64,000 bases of DNA from Modicisalibacter luteus DSM 23508 (GTDB lineage: Bacteria; Pseudomonadota; Gammaproteobacteria; Pseudomonadales; Halomonadaceae). Position 1 is the first letter of the stretch, and each line of letters opens with the position of its first letter. This document shows, piece by piece, positions 19,401 to 28,880 of this stretch. Location: assembly GCF_000378505.1 (NCBI RefSeq), contig NZ_KB899993.1:62001-126000 (forward strand), given 5' to 3'. Under the pieces are notes generated by a model. That model did no database searches, had not been told where the DNA came from, and was given only the letters and a program-made list of their open reading frames with translations. The translations under genes were made by a program, and so were the position numbers.

Positions 19401-19428
19401 ATGTTCGGAAGTGATCAATAGCGAACAT
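19401..19428. promoter_or_regulatory. Inverted repeat ATGTTCG-N14-CGAACAT, possible GlpR-type site
   Basis: Perfect 7-bp half-sites identical to those of the E. coli GlpR consensus as I know it, but with 14 bp between them instead of 4, that is one extra helical turn. It is 230-256 bp upstream of glpS. Assignment to a GlpR-like repressor is inference; no glpR gene is in the window. Confidence 0.4.
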
Positions 19429-19582
19429 TTCTGAAGGCAAGGCCTCTTTTGCCTAGCTTTCTTATGATCTTGGTCAAAAGTCTAATAAGAGCTATTTTTT
19501 ATTATAAAACAATAAGAAGCGCTCATTTATGGGTGGGTTCTTGGGCCTTGCTGTTGATTTTCGGTTGTAGACATTTGTGTTT

Positions 19583-19627
19583 GTATTCGAATCTCGGCTA
19601 GTGTTCAGACTAGCCGCTTACGAATAC
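19583..19627. promoter_or_regulatory. Nested inverted repeats upstream of glpS
   Basis: An outer pair gtattcg/cgaatac (19583-19589, 19621-19627) encloses an inner pair cggctag/ctagccg (19595-19601, 19610-19616), with centres at 19605 and 19605.5. It ends 29 bases before the glpS ATG, so it could act as a double operator or as a leader hairpin. Confidence 0.5.
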
Positions 19628-19656
19628 CTCGATAACAACGAACAACCGAGCACAGT

Positions 19657-20745
19657 ATGTCCTTGATCCTCGAAGACCTCCATCGCGTTGTCGGCGGAGA
19701 AACCTACATCGAAGGCATAAGCCTGGAGCTGGAACCCGGCTCGTTCAATGTGCTGCTAGGCCGAACGCTGTCAGGCAAAACGTCTCTCATGCGCCTCATG
19801 GCAGGCCTGGATTCTCCAACCCAGGGGCGGGTAATAATGCATGGACGTGACGTGACGGGCGTTTCGGTACGCAAGCGTAACGTGTCCATGGTTTACCAGC
19901 AGTTTATCAATTACCCCGGGCTCACTGTTTACGACAACATTGCCTCTCCTCTCAAGCTGGCCAAGGTCAGCTGTGGCGAAATCGATCGGCGGGTTCGCGA
20001 AATCGCCGAAATGCTGCATATCGATCCCTTCCTGGACCGCTTGCCACTGGAACTCTCCGGTGGGCAGCAGCAGCGTACTGCCATGGGCCGCGCACTGGTT
20101 AAAGATGCGGATATCGTTCTCTTCGATGAGCCGTTGGTCAATCTCGATTATAAGCTACGCGAAGAATTTCGAGAGGAGTTGCGTGCCGTCTTCAGCGAGC
20201 GCAACTGCATCGCCGTGTATGCGACGACCGAACCCGCCGAAGCCTTGGCGCTGGGAGGCAATACGGCCGTCCTGCACGAGGGGCGGCTGTTGCAATATGG
20301 ACGCACCGAGGAGGTTTATCACCGTCCACGTGACATTCTGAGCGCCGAGATGTTTTCGGAGCCGCCCATCAATATTTTGCGCGGAATCATTTCCGGCTCT
20401 GAGGTGACGTTCGACAGTCGCCTGCACTTCCCGATCAAGGAGGATCTTCGCTCCTTGCCGCCGGGGGAATATCGCTTCGGAGTGCGAGCTTCGCATATCT
20501 CACTCAGTCCTCGAGCCGAGGATGATATCGCGGTCCAGATGTCAGTCGACTTGGCGGAAATCAGCGGTTCCGAGACCTTTTTGCACGTGCATAACGAACT
20601 CTTTCACTTGGCGGTACATCTCGCAGGCGTGCATGACTTCAAGGTTGGCGCGCCCGTCACACTCTACTTCCCGACGCACAAGATCTACGCCTTTGATCGG
20701 CATGGGGCCGTGGTACATATTCCGACGCACCTGGGAGGCCTCTGA
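19657..20745 (+). CDS. glpS: Glycerol ABC transporter ATP-binding protein GlpS
   Basis: First ATPase of a glycerol-type ABC importer of the rhizobial GlpSTPQUV kind. 362 residues: Walker A GRTLSGKT (35-42), canonical signature LSGGQ (133-137), Walker B VLFDEP, then a C-terminal TOBE-like regulatory region. The switch (H-loop) histidine is replaced: YATTEP occupies the place of the usual YVTHD, putting Thr191 at the His position. No strong ribosome site precedes the ATG. It heads a six-gene operon; glpT follows two bases later. Confidence 0.88.
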   Translation: MSLILEDLHRVVGGETYIEGISLELEPGSFNVLLGRTLSGKTSLMRLMAGLDSPTQGRVIMHGRDVTGVSVRKRNVSMVYQQFINYPGLTVYDNIASPLKLAKVSCGEIDRRVREIAEMLHIDPFLDRLPLELSGGQQQRTAMGRALVKDADIVLFDEPLVNLDYKLREEFREELRAVFSERNCIAVYATTEPAEALALGGNTAVLHEGRLLQYGRTEEVYHRPRDILSAEMFSEPPINILRGIISGSEVTFDSRLHFPIKEDLRSLPPGEYRFGVRASHISLSPRAEDDIAVQMSVDLAEISGSETFLHVHNELFHLAVHLAGVHDFKVGAPVTLYFPTHKIYAFDRHGAVVHIPTHLGGL

Positions 20746-20746
20746 G

Positions 20747-21847
20747 ATGGCAGAGATCGCATTGAAATCCTTGGCTCACAGCTACCTGCCCAATCCTACC
20801 AAGCCGGGAGACTATGCCATTCGTGAAATGAATCACGTCTGGCAGCAGGGGGGAGCCTATGCGCTTCTCGGTCCCTCGGGGTGCGGCAAATCGACCCTGC
20901 TCAACATTATTTCCGGCTTGCTTGAGCCTTCCAGTGGAGAGGTGTTGTTCGATGGCGAACGGGTCAATTCATTGCCACCCGAAGCGCGCAACATTGCTCA
21001 GGTTTTTCAGTTTCCGGTCGTCTACGACACTATGACCGTCTACGACAACCTGGCCTTTCCCCTGCGCAACGTGAAGACGCCGGAAGACAGGGTTCACGAG
21101 CGCGTGATGGAGGTTGCCGATGCGCTGGAACTGACGCCGCACTTGAAACGCAAGGCCAAGAACCTATCTGCCGACGAGAAGCAGAAGGTCTCCATGGGTC
21201 GTGGACTGGTACGTGACGATGTCTCCGCGATTCTGTTCGATGAGCCGCTGACCGTGATCGATCCTCAGCTCAAGTGGAAACTGCGGCGTAAGCTCAAGGA
21301 GATTCATCAGCGCTTCGAAATCACCATGGTCTACGTAACTCACGACCAGCTCGAGGCGTCCACCTTCGCTGACAAGATCGCCGTGATGTACGAGGGGCAA
21401 GTCGTTCAGTTTGGCACGCCACGTGAACTGTTCGAGGCGCCGAACCATACCTTTGTCGGCTATTTCATTGGTAGTCCCGGCATGAACTTCATTGATGTCT
21501 CGCTGCGTAATGGTCGGGTCATGGCCGGGGAGACGGAGCTACATATCGGTCGGGAAATCGCCAAGGCACTGCAAGATGTCCGTACGACGAACGTCAAGCT
21601 AGGCATTCGTCCCGAGTTTATCGAGGTTCACGATACTGCCGTAGAGGGCAGCATGGCCGTTGACGTCGAGCACGTTCAGGACCTCGGCACCTACTCAATC
21701 CTCTATCTCAAGCTCGGTGAGACTTCTCTCAAGGCGCGCATCGAGGAGGAGCAGGATGCACCTGTCGGCAAGGCGTATTTGCGCTTCCCGAACGACCGGG
21801 TCGGCCTTTACGTCGACGAGTTTCGCGTGGAGGTTCCACATGAATAA
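20747..21847 (+). CDS. glpT: Glycerol ABC transporter ATP-binding protein GlpT
   Basis: Second ATPase of the importer, 366 residues. Walker A GPSGCGKST (42-50), Walker B ILFDEP and switch His199 in YVTHDQLEAS are intact, but the signature reads LSADE (140-144) in place of LSGGQ. A TOBE-like C-terminal domain follows. As far as I recall the altered signature is usual for this family, so I do not treat it as decay. ATG 20747 follows glpS directly, and the 3' end overlaps glpP by 8 bases. Confidence 0.88.
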   Translation: MAEIALKSLAHSYLPNPTKPGDYAIREMNHVWQQGGAYALLGPSGCGKSTLLNIISGLLEPSSGEVLFDGERVNSLPPEARNIAQVFQFPVVYDTMTVYDNLAFPLRNVKTPEDRVHERVMEVADALELTPHLKRKAKNLSADEKQKVSMGRGLVRDDVSAILFDEPLTVIDPQLKWKLRRKLKEIHQRFEITMVYVTHDQLEASTFADKIAVMYEGQVVQFGTPRELFEAPNHTFVGYFIGSPGMNFIDVSLRNGRVMAGETELHIGREIAKALQDVRTTNVKLGIRPEFIEVHDTAVEGSMAVDVEHVQDLGTYSILYLKLGETSLKARIEEEQDAPVGKAYLRFPNDRVGLYVDEFRVEVPHE

Positions 21848-22721
21848 AGTCCAGAATAACCGTGCATGGTGGTTAATCCTGCCCATGCTGCTGTTGGTTG
21901 CCTTCTCTGCAATCATTCCTTTAATGACCGTAGTCAACTACTCGGTTCAGGACGTCTTCGATGCCAATACCCGGTTCTTCACAGGAACCGAGTGGTTCAA
22001 GGAAATGCTCAACGACCCGGCCCTCCAGGCAGCTGTGCTTCGACAGTTTGCCTTCTCGCTCACGGTGCTGGCGATTGAGGTGCCGTTGGGCATCGGCATT
22101 GCGTTGATCATGCCCAAGCGGGGGTGGCAGGCGTCTGCGGTACTGATCCTGGTGACCATGCCGTTGCTGATACCCTGGAATGTCGTGGGCAGCATCTGGC
22201 AGATTTTTACCCGTGGTGATATCGGCCTCATGGGCTGGAGCCTTCGCGAACTCGGGTACGGCTACAACATCACGGCGAGCCCCGTGGATGCCTGGGCCAC
22301 CATTATCCTCATGGATGTCTGGCACTGGACTCCGCTCATCGCTCTGCTTTGCTACAGTGGTCTGCGCTCCATACCTGATGCCTATTACCAGGCCGCACGC
22401 ATAGACCGGGCTTCCCAGTGGGCTGTCTTTCGACATATCCAGCTTCCCAAGCTGACCAACGTACTGGTTATTGGTGTACTGCTGCGTTTCATGCACTCCT
22501 TCATGATCTACGCGGAACCCTTCGTGCTGACGGGAGGCGGGCCCGGGAGTTCGACCACCTTCCTTAGCCAATCCCTGACCACCATGGCGATCGGGCAGCA
22601 GGATCTTGGCCCCTCGGCCGCGTTTTCTCTGATCTATTTCCTGATTATTCTTCTCGTCAGTTGGGTCTTCTACACCGCCATCATGAACATGCAGAAAGAC
22701 AAGAAGCAGGAGGGGGCCTGA
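21840..22721 (+). CDS. glpP: Glycerol ABC transporter permease GlpP
   Basis: Inner-membrane permease of the MalF type, 293 residues and about six transmembrane helices. The EAA-like loop that contacts the ATPases is visible as YYQAARIDRASQWAVFRHIQLPKL. ATG 21840 overlaps the glpT stop by 8 bases; the frame is open further upstream, but inside glpT. One base separates its stop from glpQ. Confidence 0.87.
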   Translation: MNKVQNNRAWWLILPMLLLVAFSAIIPLMTVVNYSVQDVFDANTRFFTGTEWFKEMLNDPALQAAVLRQFAFSLTVLAIEVPLGIGIALIMPKRGWQASAVLILVTMPLLIPWNVVGSIWQIFTRGDIGLMGWSLRELGYGYNITASPVDAWATIILMDVWHWTPLIALLCYSGLRSIPDAYYQAARIDRASQWAVFRHIQLPKLTNVLVIGVLLRFMHSFMIYAEPFVLTGGGPGSSTTFLSQSLTTMAIGQQDLGPSAAFSLIYFLIILLVSWVFYTAIMNMQKDKKQEGA

Positions 22722-22722
22722 G

Positions 22723-23616
<894 letters not shown>

Positions 23617-23627
23617 GGAGGAACGAC

Positions 23628-23900
23628 ATGGAATGGATGGTCTGGACCACCCCGACTGCGATCTTCTTTTCAGTCATCGCTGCCATGTTGGCTGGGATGA
23701 CGGCATGGGAAATCTCATCACCATCGATCGAGCGCAAGGGGTTCCTGCCGATCGAAACCACGCGGGGAGACCGGCTCTTCATTGGGCTGCTTTCCGCTGC
23801 CTATATCCATCTGCTGGTGGTGGGCTTCACATCACTGAGCATCTGGATAGCCCTGGGAATTTCCATCCTTTGGGTGCTGGTGTTGATGCGCTGGGGCTGA
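23628..23900 (+). CDS. glpU: Small membrane protein GlpU (DUF2160)
   Basis: 90-residue protein with three predicted transmembrane segments (TPTAIFFSVIAAMLAGMTAW; LFIGLLSAAYIHLLVVGF; IWIALGISILWVLVLM) and the central SIERKGFLPIETTRGDRLF loop of the DUF2160 family. This family is found inside glycerol-type ABC transporter operons between the permease and binding-protein genes, exactly as here. Its role, perhaps in stabilising the permease, is not known to me. GAGGA lies just upstream of the ATG. Confidence 0.85.
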   Translation: MEWMVWTTPTAIFFSVIAAMLAGMTAWEISSPSIERKGFLPIETTRGDRLFIGLLSAAYIHLLVVGFTSLSIWIALGISILWVLVLMRWG

Positions 23901-23955
23901 CAACCACTTGGAGCCGCAGATTCACGGACGAACTACCACAAACAAAGAGGTCACT

Positions 23956-25695
23956 ATGAAACCGACAAGAATACGACTCTCTCTGCTCGCTGCTGGCGTC
24001 ATGCTGGCGAGCGGCGCGCTGCACGCCGACGAGAACGACACTCGCGCCATCGCTGAACGGCTGGTCGACGAGCATTTCCAAGAATCGACGCTGACGCGCG
24101 AGCAACAAATCGAAGAACTCATGTGGTTTGCCAAGGCGGCCGAGCCGTTCCGTGGCATGGATATCAATACGGTTGCCGAGGGGTTGACCACGCATATCTA
24201 TGAGCGGGATGTACTTGCCAAAGCCTTCAGCGAACTGACCGGCATCAACCTGACGCACAACATCATTGGCGAAGGTGATGTAGTCAATAACATGCAGACG
24301 CAGATGCAGTCGGGGCGCAACATTTACGATGGCTACGTCAATGATACGGACTCCATCGGCACGCATATTCGCTACGGTAGCACCGTCAATATTTCCGAGG
24401 CCATGAAGAATGAGTGGGCCGATTACACATTGCCGAGCCTGGATCTCAACGACTTCATCGGCATCCAGTATGGCACGGGCCCTGATGGCAGTCTCTATCA
24501 GTTGCCCGACCAGCAATTCGCCAACCTTTACTGGTTCCGTTATGACTGGTTCCAGCGTGAGGATCTCCAGAAACAGTTCCGTGATATTTATGGCTATGAC
24601 CTGGGCGTACCCACTAACTGGACGGCTTACGAGGACATTGCCGAGTTCTTCACGGAACACGTCGGAGAAATCGACGGTACCAAGGTGTATGGCCATATGG
24701 ATTATGGCCGTCGCGATCCCTCGCTGGGCTGGCGCTTCCACGATTCCTGGCTTTCCATGGCAGGCATGGGCAGTCACGGCGTACCGTTCGGCAACCCAGT
24801 GGATGACTGGGGAATTCGTGTCAATGAACAAAGCCAACCGGTGGGGGCTAGTGTGAGTCGTGGTGGGGCCACCAATTCACCAGCGTCGGTCTTTGCGGTG
24901 ACCAAAATGGTCGATTGGCTAAAAGAATATGCGCCACCCGAGGCCAGCGGCATGACCTTTGGTGAAGCCGGCCCGGTTCCCGCGCAAGGCAACATTGCCC
25001 AGCAGATCTTCTGGTACACCGCCTTTACCGCGGACATGACCGATCCGGGCCTGCCGGTCACCGAGGAAGACGGTACACCGAAGTGGCGCATGGCGCCGTC
25101 GCCGACTGGGCCGTACTGGGAAGAAGGGATGAAAGTCGGCTATCAGGACGTAGGGGCCTGGACCTTCTTCGACTCCACCCCTGAGGACCGACGCACGGCT
25201 GCCTGGCTTTTCGCCCAGTTCGCCGTTTCCAAGACCGTCTCGCTCGAGAAGTTGATGGCCGGGCTCACGCCGATTCGCAAATCGGACATCTTTTCCGAAC
25301 AGATGACCGAAATGGCTCCCAAGCTTGGCGGTTTCGTGGAGTTCTATCGTAGCCCCAACGAGTCTCAGTGGACCCCCTCGAGCACCAACGTTCCTGACTA
25401 TCCGCGCATGGCGCCCCTATGGTGGCAGAACCTGTCGCCAGCGGTGAGCGGTGATATTTCGCCACAGGAAGCGCTCGACAATCTGGCGGGTGATCTGGAC
25501 AGCATCATGGCACGCCTTGCCCGGGCCAAGGTCTTCGAAACCTATGCGCCCAATCTCAACGAGGAGCGGGATCCTGAATATTGGCTTTCCCAACCGGGAT
25601 CGCCCAAGGCCAAGCTGGATAACGAGATGCCGCAGGGCACCACCGTGCCCTACGACGAGTTGATGAAGCAGTGGATGGCTGCCGGTACACGCTGA
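23956..25695 (+). CDS. glpV: Glycerol ABC transporter substrate-binding protein GlpV
   Basis: Periplasmic solute-binding protein of 579 residues, unusually long for the class but normal for the glycerol family. Signal peptide MKPTRIRLSLLAAGVMLASG ends around LHA-DE. An N-terminal extension (about 30-80, EQQIEELMWFAKAAEPFRGM) precedes the extracellular binding fold with YQLPDQQFANLYWFRYDWF and SWLSMAGMGSHG. ATG 23956 with AGAGG upstream is preferred to the earlier open frame. Last gene of the operon. Confidence 0.88.
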   Translation: MKPTRIRLSLLAAGVMLASGALHADENDTRAIAERLVDEHFQESTLTREQQIEELMWFAKAAEPFRGMDINTVAEGLTTHIYERDVLAKAFSELTGINLTHNIIGEGDVVNNMQTQMQSGRNIYDGYVNDTDSIGTHIRYGSTVNISEAMKNEWADYTLPSLDLNDFIGIQYGTGPDGSLYQLPDQQFANLYWFRYDWFQREDLQKQFRDIYGYDLGVPTNWTAYEDIAEFFTEHVGEIDGTKVYGHMDYGRRDPSLGWRFHDSWLSMAGMGSHGVPFGNPVDDWGIRVNEQSQPVGASVSRGGATNSPASVFAVTKMVDWLKEYAPPEASGMTFGEAGPVPAQGNIAQQIFWYTAFTADMTDPGLPVTEEDGTPKWRMAPSPTGPYWEEGMKVGYQDVGAWTFFDSTPEDRRTAAWLFAQFAVSKTVSLEKLMAGLTPIRKSDIFSEQMTEMAPKLGGFVEFYRSPNESQWTPSSTNVPDYPRMAPLWWQNLSPAVSGDISPQEALDNLAGDLDSIMARLARAKVFETYAPNLNEERDPEYWLSQPGSPKAKLDNEMPQGTTVPYDELMKQWMAAGTR

Positions 25696-25721
25696 GAAGC
25701 CTGTGATCAGGTGTTGTATCC

Positions 25722-25745
25722 TGCCGGCCCAGTCATGGGCCGGCA
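25722..25745 (+). other. Perfect 10-bp hairpin after glpV
   Basis: tgccggccca-gtca-tgggccggca, starting 26 bases after the glpV stop. It has no U-tract, so it may protect the mRNA 3' end, with true termination at the next stem-loop. Confidence 0.5.
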
Positions 25746-25789
25746 AGGAGACCAGTAACGTGTGAACGGTTGCCTGAACGGAACCCAGG

Positions 25790-25821
25790 GCCCCGCTTGG
25801 CATGACCGAGCGGGGCTTTTT
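25790..25821 (+). terminator. Intrinsic terminator of the glpSTPQUV operon
   Basis: gccccgcttgg-catga-ccgagcggggc, an 11-bp stem with one G-U, followed by TTTTT. It lies about 95 bases after glpV. Confidence 0.85.
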
Positions 25822-26074
25822 GCTTCCAGAACGGGGCTGTGATGTAGCTACGCGATAGCAATATCCAACTTCCCGGCCAGATCTTAATTGTCCTCATGAT
25901 CGGCGCGGGTAGATGAATTGGGCGAAAAGCGTAAGCATTGTGTCTCCAGGGGGGCGGGAATCATCGAACAGAAGCGTTGGAAGCGCGGGGTATGATCTGG
26001 GCCCCAACCGGGCTGGGTGCTGTTAGAATGCCGCGCGATACGCATTGTCCGATGAAATCTCTGGAGCCCCTGAC

Positions 26075-27319
26075 ATGACCGACAATACATCGGCTGCCAC
26101 CTTGCCGGCCGATTCTCTGCCACGCATCTTGCTGACCGGGGCACAGATGCTGTTCGTGGCTTTTGGTGCGCTGGTGCTGGTGCCTTTGCTGACCGGGCTA
26201 GACCCCAGCGTGGCGCTGTTTACCGCCGGAGCGGGAACGCTGGTGTTTCACGCCGTCACGCGACAAAGTGTGCCGGTATTTCTGGCCTCGTCGTTTGCCT
26301 TTATCGCGCCGATCCAAGGGTCAATAGCCAATTTCGGCATCCCCGCCACGCTAGGCGGCTTGTTTGTGGCAGGCCTGGTTTATGTAGCGATCTCGCAACT
26401 GGTCAGGGTGAAAGGAACCGCTTGGCTGCATCGGCTGTTGCCGCCGGTGGTGGTGGGGCCGGTGATCATGGTTATCGGGCTGGCATTGGCGCCGGTCGCC
26501 GTTGATATGGCAATTGGGAATACCAGTGACACCATCAGTTACGGTCAGGCGATCACCTTGTCGATGCTTAGCCTGCTGGTGACGCTGATCCTGGCCGTGT
26601 TCGGGCGCGGCATACTGCGGCTCGTGCCGATCATGGGGGGTATTCTGGTCGGGTACCTGCTCGGCCTGGCCATGGGCGTGGTCGACTTGACGCCAGTCAG
26701 TGATGCTGCCTGGATCGAACTGCCCAATTTCGTTGCGCCGACGTTCCATCTTTCAGCGATACTGTTCATGATTCCGGTAGCCATCGCGCCGGCGGTTGAG
26801 CATATCGGTGACATGATCGCCATCGGGTCAGTAACTCGTAAAAATTACCTGGAAAAGCCGGGATTGCACCGGACCCTGTTGGGCGATGGTCTGGCCACGT
26901 CGGTGGCTGCAATGTTCGGTGGGCCGCCGAACACCACTTATTCGGAGGTGACAGGGGCGGTCACGCTAACGCGCAACTTCAACCCTCGCATCATGATCGT
27001 CGCGGCAATCGTGGCCATCGTTCTGGCTTTCGTGGCCAAGCTCGGCGCGCTACTACAGACCATTCCTGCACCAGTGATGGGTGGCATCATGACACTGCTA
27101 TTCGGCTCGATTGCCGTGGTGGGCATGAATACCCTGGTCAGGGCAGGGAAGGCCCTGACCGTGCCGCGTAACATGGTTGTCGTCTCCCTGATCCTAGTCT
27201 TCGGGATCGGTGGCATGCAGGTCGGTGGGGGGCAGTTCGTCCTGCAAGGCGTCAGTCTGGCTGCGTTGGTGGGTATTGTATTGAACCTGGTGTTGCCGCC
27301 TGCCAAGGAAGAGCACTAA
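26075..27319 (+). CDS. uraA: Uracil permease (NCS2 family)
   Basis: 414-residue nucleobase:cation symporter of the NCS2 uracil/xanthine branch. Helix motifs include LVPLLTGLDPSVALFTAG, RQSVPVFLASSFAFIAPIQG, IPVAIAPAVEHIGDM (the conserved substrate-binding Glu/His region) and GGPPNTTYSEVTGAV, all close to UraA. ATG 26075 has GGAG 8 bases upstream. A uracil substrate fits with upp, now about 6.8 kb upstream, but xanthine cannot be excluded. Confidence 0.88.
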   Translation: MTDNTSAATLPADSLPRILLTGAQMLFVAFGALVLVPLLTGLDPSVALFTAGAGTLVFHAVTRQSVPVFLASSFAFIAPIQGSIANFGIPATLGGLFVAGLVYVAISQLVRVKGTAWLHRLLPPVVVGPVIMVIGLALAPVAVDMAIGNTSDTISYGQAITLSMLSLLVTLILAVFGRGILRLVPIMGGILVGYLLGLAMGVVDLTPVSDAAWIELPNFVAPTFHLSAILFMIPVAIAPAVEHIGDMIAIGSVTRKNYLEKPGLHRTLLGDGLATSVAAMFGGPPNTTYSEVTGAVTLTRNFNPRIMIVAAIVAIVLAFVAKLGALLQTIPAPVMGGIMTLLFGSIAVVGMNTLVRAGKALTVPRNMVVVSLILVFGIGGMQVGGGQFVLQGVSLAALVGIVLNLVLPPAKEEH

Positions 27320-27330
27320 GTACGGCTGGG

Positions 27331-27361
27331 AGGAGGGAAGGGCTGAGCCGCTTTCCCTCCT
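27331..27361. other. Hairpin between convergent uraA and regulator gene
   Basis: aggagggaa / ttccctcct, a 9-bp stem with a 13-base loop, placed between the two stop codons. It could serve as a weak bidirectional end signal; no clear U-run. Confidence 0.35.
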
Positions 27362-27367
27362 GCTGCT

Positions 27368-27949
27368 TCAACCGTGATGCTTTTCTGTGCCTCCTTCAGC
27401 GAAGCTGGGCGGATTGTTGGCACTGACGATAACGCAGTCGCTATCGCTGACATTGCGGAAGCGATGCGGAAGTCGGGAGTCGAAATAGTACGCATCCCCG
27501 GCAGTGAGCAACTGAACTTCGCCGTTGACGGAAAGTTCGATGGTTCCGGCCACGATGACGCCGCCCTCTTCCCCTTCGTGTTCAAGCATATCTTCGCCGG
27601 TGTCGGCGCCAGGCGGATAATACTCGTGGATGATCGACATGCTGCGGTTAGGCCGGCGGGCGCCGACCAGGCGCCAGGATAGCTTGCCATCGCCGATCTC
27701 GGTCAGCTCGCTGGCACGATAGAACACTTGTTCTTTAGCGAACTCCTCGCCGGCAAAGAACTCACTGATCGACACAGGTAATGCGTCCAGTATCTTCTTC
27801 AATGAGCTGACGGAAGGGCTGACACTGTTCTGTTCGATAAGGGATATCGTGCTGTTTGTCACCCCGGCACGCTTGGCCAATTCACGTTGGGAAAGCCCGC
27901 GTTTCTGACGAAGCTGCTTGAGGCGTGCCCCTACATCGAATCCGCTCAT
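27368..27949 (-). CDS. XRE-family regulator with cupin domain (PuuR-like)
   Basis: 193-residue transcription factor: an N-terminal helix-turn-helix (about residues 6-60, LKQLRQKRGLSQRELAKRAGVTN then STISLIEQN) and a C-terminal cupin (EGGVIVAGTIELSVNGEVQLLTAGDAYYFDSRLPHRF). This pairing is typical of PuuR and similar regulators of polyamine or amino-acid metabolism. I start it at ATG 27949 (AAGGA upstream); the frame is open to 28048. No target operon is adjacent, so the ligand is unknown. It is divergent from mobA. Confidence 0.85.
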   Translation of the reverse strand: MSGFDVGARLKQLRQKRGLSQRELAKRAGVTNSTISLIEQNSVSPSVSSLKKILDALPVSISEFFAGEEFAKEQVFYRASELTEIGDGKLSWRLVGARRPNRSMSIIHEYYPPGADTGEDMLEHEGEEGGVIVAGTIELSVNGEVQLLTAGDAYYFDSRLPHRFRNVSDSDCVIVSANNPPSFAEGGTEKHHG

Positions 27950-28173
27950 TTTCCATCCTTGTTGAACATACTTGACGGCATGATACCGCGTTATTTCTCC
28001 CTGCCAAAATTGCCGCTGCCGGTACCTGCGTTCAATCGATGAGTCCATCGATTGTCTGCGTTAGGCTATGTATCACTGGCCTGCTTGAGGCTCCGGCAGG
28101 CGAATCGCTACGCGAGCGTTACGGCAGCTATGTCGCGACGCGTTTTTGGCATCCTGCTTGGTTGAATCAACAA

Positions 28174-28788
28174 ATGCCCGATGACTCGATACAACCTGAA
28201 TATCTCTCGCTCTTGATCCTGGCGGGCGGACAAGGCCGGCGCATGGGCGGCATCGACAAGGGGTGGTTGCCACTTGCCGGGCGTCCGTTGATCGAGCATG
28301 TCATGATTCGCTTTCAAGACCAGGTCAGCGGGGTCATGATCAGTGCCAACCGCTCCCTGTCAGCCTACCGTGAGCTGGGCGCCGACGTCGTGACGGATCG
28401 TAAAGAGGGCTATCAAGGACCGCTCATGGGTATCTGGAGTGGGCTTGTTGCAGCATCCACACCTTGGGTGCTTGTCGTGCCCTGCGATAGCCCAGCGCTC
28501 CCCGCCGATCTGGTTCCGCGCATGGTATCTGGCATTAATGATAATGACATCGCCATGGCTCATGACGGCGAGCGGGCACATCCGGTGGTTGCCCTGATAC
28601 GCCGGGGACTTGCTGAGGACCTCGAGACAGCGCTTCTGGCAGGCGAGCGCAAGATACGGCACTGGTATGCAAGACACGCCTATTGCGAGGTCGATTTCAG
28701 TGATTGCCCCGATGCGTTTGCCAATATCAATACGCCTGACGACAGTGCCATGCTGATGCGTCGGCTCTCGAAGAAACGGGCACTTTGA
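28174..28788 (+). CDS. mobA: Molybdenum cofactor guanylyltransferase
   Basis: Transfers GMP from GTP to molybdopterin to make the guanine dinucleotide cofactor. 204 residues with the nucleotide-binding start LLILAGGQGRRMGGIDKGWLPL, DRKEGYQGPLMG and PCDSPALP. The frame is open from 28039, but ATG 28174 puts the GTP-binding segment at its usual place; the ribosome site is weak. First of a six-gene molybdenum cofactor cluster: mobA, mobB, moeA, moaCD, moaE, moaA. Confidence 0.92.
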   Translation: MPDDSIQPEYLSLLILAGGQGRRMGGIDKGWLPLAGRPLIEHVMIRFQDQVSGVMISANRSLSAYRELGADVVTDRKEGYQGPLMGIWSGLVAASTPWVLVVPCDSPALPADLVPRMVSGINDNDIAMAHDGERAHPVVALIRRGLAEDLETALLAGERKIRHWYARHAYCEVDFSDCPDAFANINTPDDSAMLMRRLSKKRAL

Positions 28789-28880
28789 GAAGGATAGGCG
28801 TCCGTGCCCTTCGCAGTAAGGCATTGACCGCGTTACGCTACATGGCACAGGACCACGTTTCCTCGCATCACTAGGACGCC

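Larger units (their letters stand above)
19306..19656. other. AT-rich intergenic region between upp and glpS
   Basis: About 350 bp with no gene. It holds a hairpin after upp (19321-19346), an inverted repeat with GlpR-like half-sites (19401-19428), a markedly AT-rich stretch (about 19440-19530) and a nested inverted repeat just upstream of glpS (19583-19627). These are described separately. Confidence 0.6.
25696..26074. other. Intergenic region between glpV and uraA
   Basis: About 380 bp with no gene. It contains two stem-loops at the glp operon end (25722-25745 and 25790-25821, listed separately) and the uraA promoter region, where TTAGAAT near 26035 may be a -10 element. The short open frames on either strand here are not convincing. 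Confidence 0.5.

Noticed and set aside
20747-21847. glpT as a decaying pseudogene because of its LSADE signature
   Set aside because: The frame is full length, Walker motifs and switch His are intact, and the altered signature is, as far as I recall, usual in this family.
23827-24837. Minus-strand open frame of 336 codons opposite glpV
   Set aside because: Antisense shadow of glpV with no family signature or ribosome site; glpV has a signal peptide and binding-protein features.
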